From NCBI GenBank assembly GCA_023079485.1, contig CM041083.1, forward strand, positions 173,655,480 through 173,719,479: a stretch of DNA of 64,000 nucleotides, read 5' to 3'. This document shows positions 58,335 to 64,000 of this stretch, one piece after another. Below the pieces are notes generated by a model. It was not told where the DNA came from. It was given only the letters and a program-made list of their open reading frames with translations, and did not search any database. The translations under genes and the position numbers were made by a program. Source of the stretch: Archilochus colubris. Taxonomy: Eukaryota; Chordata; Aves; Apodiformes; Trochilidae. Each line of letters begins with the position of its first letter. The stretch's first letter is position 1.

Positions 58335-61300
58335 TCACAGCATCAGAGATTAATTTAGGTTGCAAGGGACCTCTGGAGGTGGCTTTGTCCCACTCCTATC
58401 TCAGGGCAGATAACAGAGATCAGGTTGTCCAGGGAAGTTTTATTTTCAAAGATGGATATTCACCAGCTTCTCTGAGCACCCTGCTTCAGTGTATTGCCAC
58501 CCTTCATGGTGAAAAAAAAAAACCAACAGATTTTCTACTACCCAGGAAGAATTTTTCACTGTTACAACCTATGTCTGGTGCCTCTAGTCCTTTCACTGCA
58601 GCCCTCTAAGAGAAGCATGACCCTGCCTTACCTACACCCTCCCATCATGTGGCTTCAGGTCAAAGCAAGACCTCTCTCACTCAGCCTTCTCTTCTAAACA
58701 CTGAGCAAAAGCAGCTATCTCAGCCTCTCCTTGCACATCATGTGTCCCATCTTCCTAGTCACCTCAAAAGCCCTCAACTGGACTTGCTCCAGGACATCAA
58801 TGATTTCCTCATGCCAGGGAGCCCAAAATTGGGCACAGGACTCCTGCTGTGGTCTCACAAAAGCTTAACAGAGAGGAAGATGCAATTCTCTCAGTCCACT
58901 GGCTATGCCACTCACTCAAGGACAACTTGTCACCTCCAGGTCCTTTTCTGCAAAGCTGCTTTCCAGACAGCTAGTGCCAGCCTGTGCTGCTCCACAGGGT
59001 TATTCCATCCCAGGGCAGGGTTGTGCATCAGCTGTTGGTGACCTTCAAGAGGTTCCTGTCAGCCTGTTTTCCCACCTGCTAAATCCCTCTGAATAGCAAC
59101 CTCATTCTCCATCTCTCCTCCCTGTGCCATTTAAAATCATCTGCAATCTGACAAAGATTTCACTTTGCTCCATCATCCAAGTTGTTAAAAGAGGTATGAA
59201 ACAGTTCTTTTCCTCTGCATTGATTCATGAGGGATACAACCTAAAAAAATTTAGCAGATCAACTTTGTACTACTGATTACTGCTTTCAGAGCCAAATGTT
59301 CCAGACAGTTTTCCACCCAGCTTGCTATCCAGCCATTCAACCTACATCTCTCCAAACTGGCAAGAGGGATGCTATGGCAGATCCTGTAAGAAGCCTGGGC
59401 AGAGTTAAAGAAAGTAGAAAATACTGCTCTCTACTTGTCCATAGGCAGTCATCCCACCAAAAGGCAGCACAGAGGATGGTCAATCCAGATTAGACCCTAT
59501 GGGTAAATCCATAAGAGTTTTTCTCAGTCACATTCTTCTCTTTCATAGCTTCTGTAAAGGATTTGCTCCATAGTCTTCCTGGGGAGCAATGCGAGACTGA
59601 GTGACCTGTAGTTCCCCCAGTCCTGTTTGCCTTCTTTGAAAATGAGTGTTTGCCTTTTCCCAGTTAACAGGAAGCATCTCCCACTTTAAGAAGGCTTGCC
59701 TTGAACATCAATCAGGTTTATCATGGCCTTTTGCTCTCCACAGCTGTCTCCCATGGATCCTGCCAACCAGGTCCATAAAAAAAAAGAAAATCTACTTTTC
59801 TAAAACTAAAGACTACTTCTACTACTCAGCATGTCTCAGTCTTAAATTCCACTCTCATGGCCACTTCCATCAGACTTATTTATAGCAGTTCCAGAAGAGA
59901 TGTCCAACACTCAGATCAACAAATTGTACTCAATGCTTCCTAGGAATCTCCTGGATTGTTTATGCCCTGCCATGTTGCTAGCAGGTATTAGGCTGGTTCA
60001 AGTGTTCCATGAGTACCAGGACCTGTGATCATGGTGCTTCCCTAGCCCTCAGAAAAAAGGCTCCATCTACTCCCTCTACTTCATCAGGCAGCCTGTAGCA
60101 GACACCCACCAGGACACCATCTACAACAATCTGACCTCTGTGCCTATACCTATAAGCTCTCAGTTGGTTCACTGCCCATTTCAGAAAAAAAGCTCCATGC
60201 AGTCCAGCTACTCTCTTGTGTAGAGCATAACTCCTCCTCCTTGTCTTCCCAGCTTGCCCTTCTAATGGGCCAGCACTCTGCTCATGCCAACCATGTTTCT
60301 ATAACCCCAGAGAGATCACAGCTCTGCAGTCATGCATGGATTCCTGTTTGTTTCTTATGCTATATGTATTCATGTACAGGCATCTGAGATTGCCCCCAGT
60401 CATATTATTTTCACATGAAAACTGACAGCCTCCTCCATTTTGCTGTCCCTTAGATACATACTCACTGTCCTCATGCTTCTGGGTTTGGTCACTATCCCCC
60501 AATGAAACCACTTTAAAGCCCTCCTTATTAGCTTAGCAAGCCTGTTGGCAAAGATACTCTTGATTCACTTTGTCATTACTGCTCAGCAATGCTCATTTCT
60601 CAGAGAAAGTCAAAGAGATCATAAAGACCAAAGACAAAATGACAAAGGCCAGACCTGCACATTCAGGTGTTGACCTGCATATACTGGGTGCATATGCTCC
60701 TAACCCAGCACTTCCCTTTCACTAAAGGTATTTAGGAGAGCACTACTTGGGCACCCACACTCTTCACTCTCTGTAACCACTCCTGATAAATGAAGGTCAC
60801 CTCATAATGCCACCGGTGCCCATGTGCTTGAGTAACAGGAGGTCCCAGTCTGAGGTCAAAACAAGCCTCAGCAGACCCTCCACAATACCCCAGATCTGAG
60901 TTGCCAGCAAGTACCAAACACTCAAGGCATCAAGACTCTAGATGGGTGCCTCTATCTCCCATGGATTAGAGTCTCTGGCCATTATCACCCACCTCCCAGT
61001 GCCACCAACAGTTCAGGTTCAGCTGTTTCCAACACCTCCCCTGACAGAGTTTGTTCTTCTTTATCTGTTGCCATGGCACTATAAGTGCTATAAGTGCACA
61101 TCTGTAGGCAGATGTAGCCTGCTTTCTGTTGCCAGCAGCCACAAGCTTCCATTCCTTCTCATCTCAGGAGTCTCTATCCACCACTTGTTCAAGCACAGCT
61201 TCCAGATGTTCCTCCTTCCAAGCAAGGTGGGCTTTGTGGTCTTCTACTCTGCAAAGACCTTTTCAACCTCCTGCTTCTGTTCCCTATGGCTATCCAGCCT

Positions 61301-61560
61301 GCTCACCTCCTGCTGTTGCTTCACCTGGCATCCCAGCATCTGGGCCACAGCAGAACCCAACAGATGAAGCCACAATCATCCTCTGCTCCAGACTCAGGGA
61401 AAAGTACCAGTCCCTCTCTGCAGCCCAACATCTGCCTCATCATTCCTCTGAGCTCTGTCTGGACCAGCCTTCCACTTGCCAGGCACATTCACTCCAACCA
61501 GAGCAGGAGAGCAGGCTCTCAGGTGCATCATTTCACCCACACCAGCTGTCTCTGAGTGTT
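58335..61560 (-). mobile_element. Decayed CR1 LINE of about 3.2 kb with ORF1 and ORF2 remnants
   Basis: Read on the - strand from right to left, three parts appear in CR1 order. First, near 61400-61240, is an ORF1-like coiled-coil remnant (QQQEVSRLDSHREQKQEVEK). Next, at about 60511-60299, is the start of ORF2 endonuclease (NLRCLYMNTYSIRNKQE). Reverse-transcriptase and 3' sequence follow down to 58335, where the + strand reads TTGCAAGGGACCTCTGGAGG. Full CR1 elements are about 4.5 kb, so internal deletions are likely. Stops and frameshifts are frequent and nothing is coding-competent. The 5' edge is uncertain. Confidence 0.82.
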
Positions 61561-61607
61561 AAGTGCCTTCTCCACTCCCTTCCATGCTAAATGCTGCATT
61601 AACTGCT

Positions 61608-61803
61608 AAATCACTGAATGGTTTGGGTAGGAAGGGACCTTAAAGATCATCCAGTCCCAACACCCCTGCATCAGCAGGGTCCCTTACTACTAAATCAGGT
61701 TGTTCCATGCCCCATCCAATTTGACTTTCAGCACTTCCATGGATGAGGCATCCACACCATGCCAGTTCCAGTGTCTCACCACCCTCACACTGCATCCTTA
61801 TTA
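61608..61803 (-). mobile_element. CR1 LINE 3' tail, second copy
   Basis: The + strand reads a reversed CR1 3' end: ATCACTGAATGGTTTGGGT, GAAGGGACCTTAAAGATCAT, then '...catggatgaggcatccaca' and '...caccctcacactgcatcc'. It is a different subfamily from the 58335 element and lies next to that element's 5' end. Confidence 0.82.
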
Positions 61804-62557
61804 ATCACCCCATGCCAAATCAGTCTTGCAATGTTTTGAAATACTATGGCCAAGAATGTGGATGCATCAGAATAAATAAAAATTTTTAAAAAAGGAAAAG
61901 CTTGACATAAACTGAAATTGCAATTTTCTAAACCACTAATCCTAGAAGTATTTCCTTCATCCAAAACATAAAAATCCTTTTACTGTTTTTACAGGCAATT
62001 CTCTTGCTTTTTGCAGGTCTCTGTTCTACCTAGTACAAGAACAGTGGCATTTATCAGCATACAAAAGGCATGTCAACTCCTACTCTTTTTCTAGATAGCA
62101 CTTAGTCTCAAAGTCTCAAAGACACACCACAGATAGTCTTATGATGTATCTCAAGAAAAGGCAGTTCTAAAATAATTATGCAGAGGATGTGTTCTCATGC
62201 AAAACAACATATAATCATTAAAGGACCTCCTCTCTTTCCAAGTTGTTTCTTTAAATACTCATTATACAAGCAAATGAGATAAGTGAAGAAGCTAAGAAAA
62301 TTATAAGGCGTTATTCCCTGCCTATAATTCTGCTTCCCTGCAGATAAACACATGGCTTCTTCTCTCCAGGCACTGGGTTTCAGCTCCTTAGTTGAATCAG
62401 GTTATAATTTTCTCATTTTCGTGTTCATTTCTGACCAAAAACTTATCACTTCACTACTGTTTCTAACTGGATACCTCTCTAAAAACTTTCTACTTTTAAA
62501 AGCTACCATTACCTCTTAGAACAGAAGAGCTGAAGTTTTTTGGGAAAATGTTTGTTC

Positions 62558-62900
62558 TGGTTTGAGCCAGGACAAAACCTATTTTCGTTTTAGTAATTTT
62601 ACTTTTCAATGAAGTCTCTAAGTAACTGTGCTTTTTAAAATCAGCAGCATGGTTTTCAGTCAGTGTCTGTTTCTAGGACTGATAACTCTCAATGTCCATA
62701 GTTACTGCTGGAGAGTAGAATGTGGGATCAAGGTCACTGCTTGGTTCTGCTGAATTTCTTGTGCACCAGCAAAAAAAAAAAGGGGTAAAAAGGGTCACAG
62801 TTGCAACCCTCCTGTGGGGAGAAGTGGACTGAAAAGGTGACACAAAACTGACCAAATGAAGTATTCCTCTCATATGCATCATACCCTGTATAAATCTGGG
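62558..62900. mobile_element. Possible endogenous retrovirus LTR fragment
   Basis: TGTTCTGGTTTGAGCCAGGA followed by a T-rich segment, and later GGACTGATAACTCTCAATGTC, resembles LTRs of avian ERVL-type elements as I remember them. No internal retroviral genes, primer-binding site or second LTR are seen. The ends and orientation are uncertain. Confidence 0.4.
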
Positions 62901-64000
62901 GGATCACAAAGGTCAAGCTCTCTTTGTTCATGGCCAGCATCCTGGGAGAGCTCTGCCTTTGACCTTGCTTCCTCTGTTCCTGGATCTTTGTGTTCCTGCA
63001 TCCCGATCCCACCTTCCATAGAGTCCAGAAATCCAGACTGGGCCTTTCCTGGGGCCTGCCCTGCAGCCTCAGCAGTGATGTGAGCATTACAGAGGAAGCA
63101 CGATATTGGTTTTGTGTTTTGTCTTTTTTTATAGCTCATTATTTTCTTTTTCACCACTACTGATTTAATTAAAGCTGTACAGCCTAATTTCCAACCCATA
63201 AGTCTCTCTCCCATATGCTCTTTCCTTTCCCTTTCTGGAAAGGGAGAAGGCTTAATAGATGGCATCTATCACTGCTTTTCTCACCCAGCATTAAACCTTG
63301 ACAGTGCTTAATACTACAAGAGATTTCAGAGATTGAAAAAGCTCTAAATCAACACTTATTTGCTGAAGATTGTCACACTGGATCAGACCCATCAGCCTGT
63401 TCCCTACAAAAGTCCTCAATAGCAGCAAAGTTGTTTTCAAAGTGAGACAATCTTGATGACTATATCTACTTTAAGAGATTAGGAGAATGTCACAGTTCAC
63501 AGATCTAGGTGCAGCTGCCTGCCAAATAATAACTCAATTTCAGCACCAAACTCTGCTGCTGTGGAAGATGGGAAAAGCCTTTGGTGTACACTACAACAGG
63601 ATCTTCATCCACGTGATCAGGAAGAGGAAGTTAAATTTGGATACAACTTGTAAAGTTGCAGAAAAAGCACTTTACTACCTCCCTGGATTGCTACTGAATG
63701 AGGACTTAACAGAAGGATGTTCTGTGGACTCCTTATTAAAATGTGTCTTCCCAGTGCAGCCATATGTCCCACTGGGCCTCTTGTACAGCTTGTGTAACAC
63801 TCCACTGAATGTTGCTTTCAATACAGGTGCCCAGTCTCCAGGGTTACAAACAAGCTCTGCAGTGCCCTCATACTCTTCCATGAGTAGAAAAACTACAGGT
63901 TTGCAGCCTACCAAAAAAACCAGGGAATATGGTGATTCTGCTGCTTTTGGAGGAAGAACATTATTTGCCTCAAGTTTGGTTGGTTGTTCTTTTTCACCAA

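Larger units (their letters stand above)
57884..64000 (-). other. DHRS12: DHRS12 intron continuing past the right edge
   Basis: No upstream DHRS12 exon (with TGxxxGxG) is found up to 64000, so the intron is at least 6.1 kb. It contains an AT palindrome (58103-58147), a decayed CR1 (58335-61560), another CR1 tail (61608-61803) and an LTR-like sequence (about 62558-62900). From about 62900 to 64000 nothing is recognised. Confidence 0.75.

Noticed and set aside
61129..61590. Plus-strand open frame of 153 codons
   Set aside because: It is antisense to the CR1 ORF1 remnant and has no recognisable protein content.
62879..63265. Minus-strand open frame of 128 codons as a possible upstream DHRS12 exon
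   Set aside because: It has no TGxxxGxG motif or similarity to the DHRS12 N-terminus, and no splice pair fits the phase of the exon at 57883.

Overview
This window is vertebrate nuclear DNA, almost certainly from a bird. It holds multi-exon genes with long introns and GT-AG junctions, and its dispersed repeats are CR1 LINEs, several ending in the (ATTCTATG)n tail typical of avian CR1. I saw no operons, bacterial genes, CRISPR arrays, tRNA or rRNA genes. The order within birds cannot be settled from this sequence alone.

Two protein-coding genes lie tail to tail. On the + strand, positions 1 to about 30,510 carry WDFY2, which encodes an endosomal WD40/FYVE scaffold. Eleven coding exons from 583 to 29415 encode residues 46-400 of an inferred 400-residue protein; only the first coding exon (137 nt by inference) is missing to the left. 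On the - strand, positions about 40,265 to beyond 64,000 carry the 3' part of DHRS12, a short-chain dehydrogenase/reductase. Seven coding exons encode the last 232 residues. The N-terminal part with the TGxxxGxG cofactor loop lies beyond the right edge. This convergent order matches the human WDFY2-DHRS12 neighbourhood as I remember it.

Layout: 1-582 is WDFY2 intron 1. Positions 583-29415 are WDFY2 exons and introns, with an antisense CR1 tail at 8979-9256, a U12-type intron at 18253-19902, a perfect (GGGAT)n array at 25234-25335, and the FYVE domain in the exons at 26478-26579 and 28187-28317. Positions 29416 to about 30513 are a probable 3' UTR with two candidate poly(A) signals and a strong G-run cluster. 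From about 30.5 to 40.28 kb is intergenic DNA with four sense CR1 copies, two of them near-duplicates of one subfamily. Positions 40397-57883 are the DHRS12 exons with introns up to 10 kb. Positions 57884-64000 are a DHRS12 intron holding a 45-bp perfect AT palindrome, a decayed CR1 of about 3.2 kb with ORF1 and endonuclease remnants (antisense), another CR1 tail, and an LTR-like sequence.

Most short open frames in the window are chance frames, frames antisense to exons, or CR1 remnants. I found no unknown multi-gene system. The best leads are the U12-type intron, the G-run element after a proximal poly(A) signal, the pentanucleotide array, the AT palindrome and the long decayed CR1.
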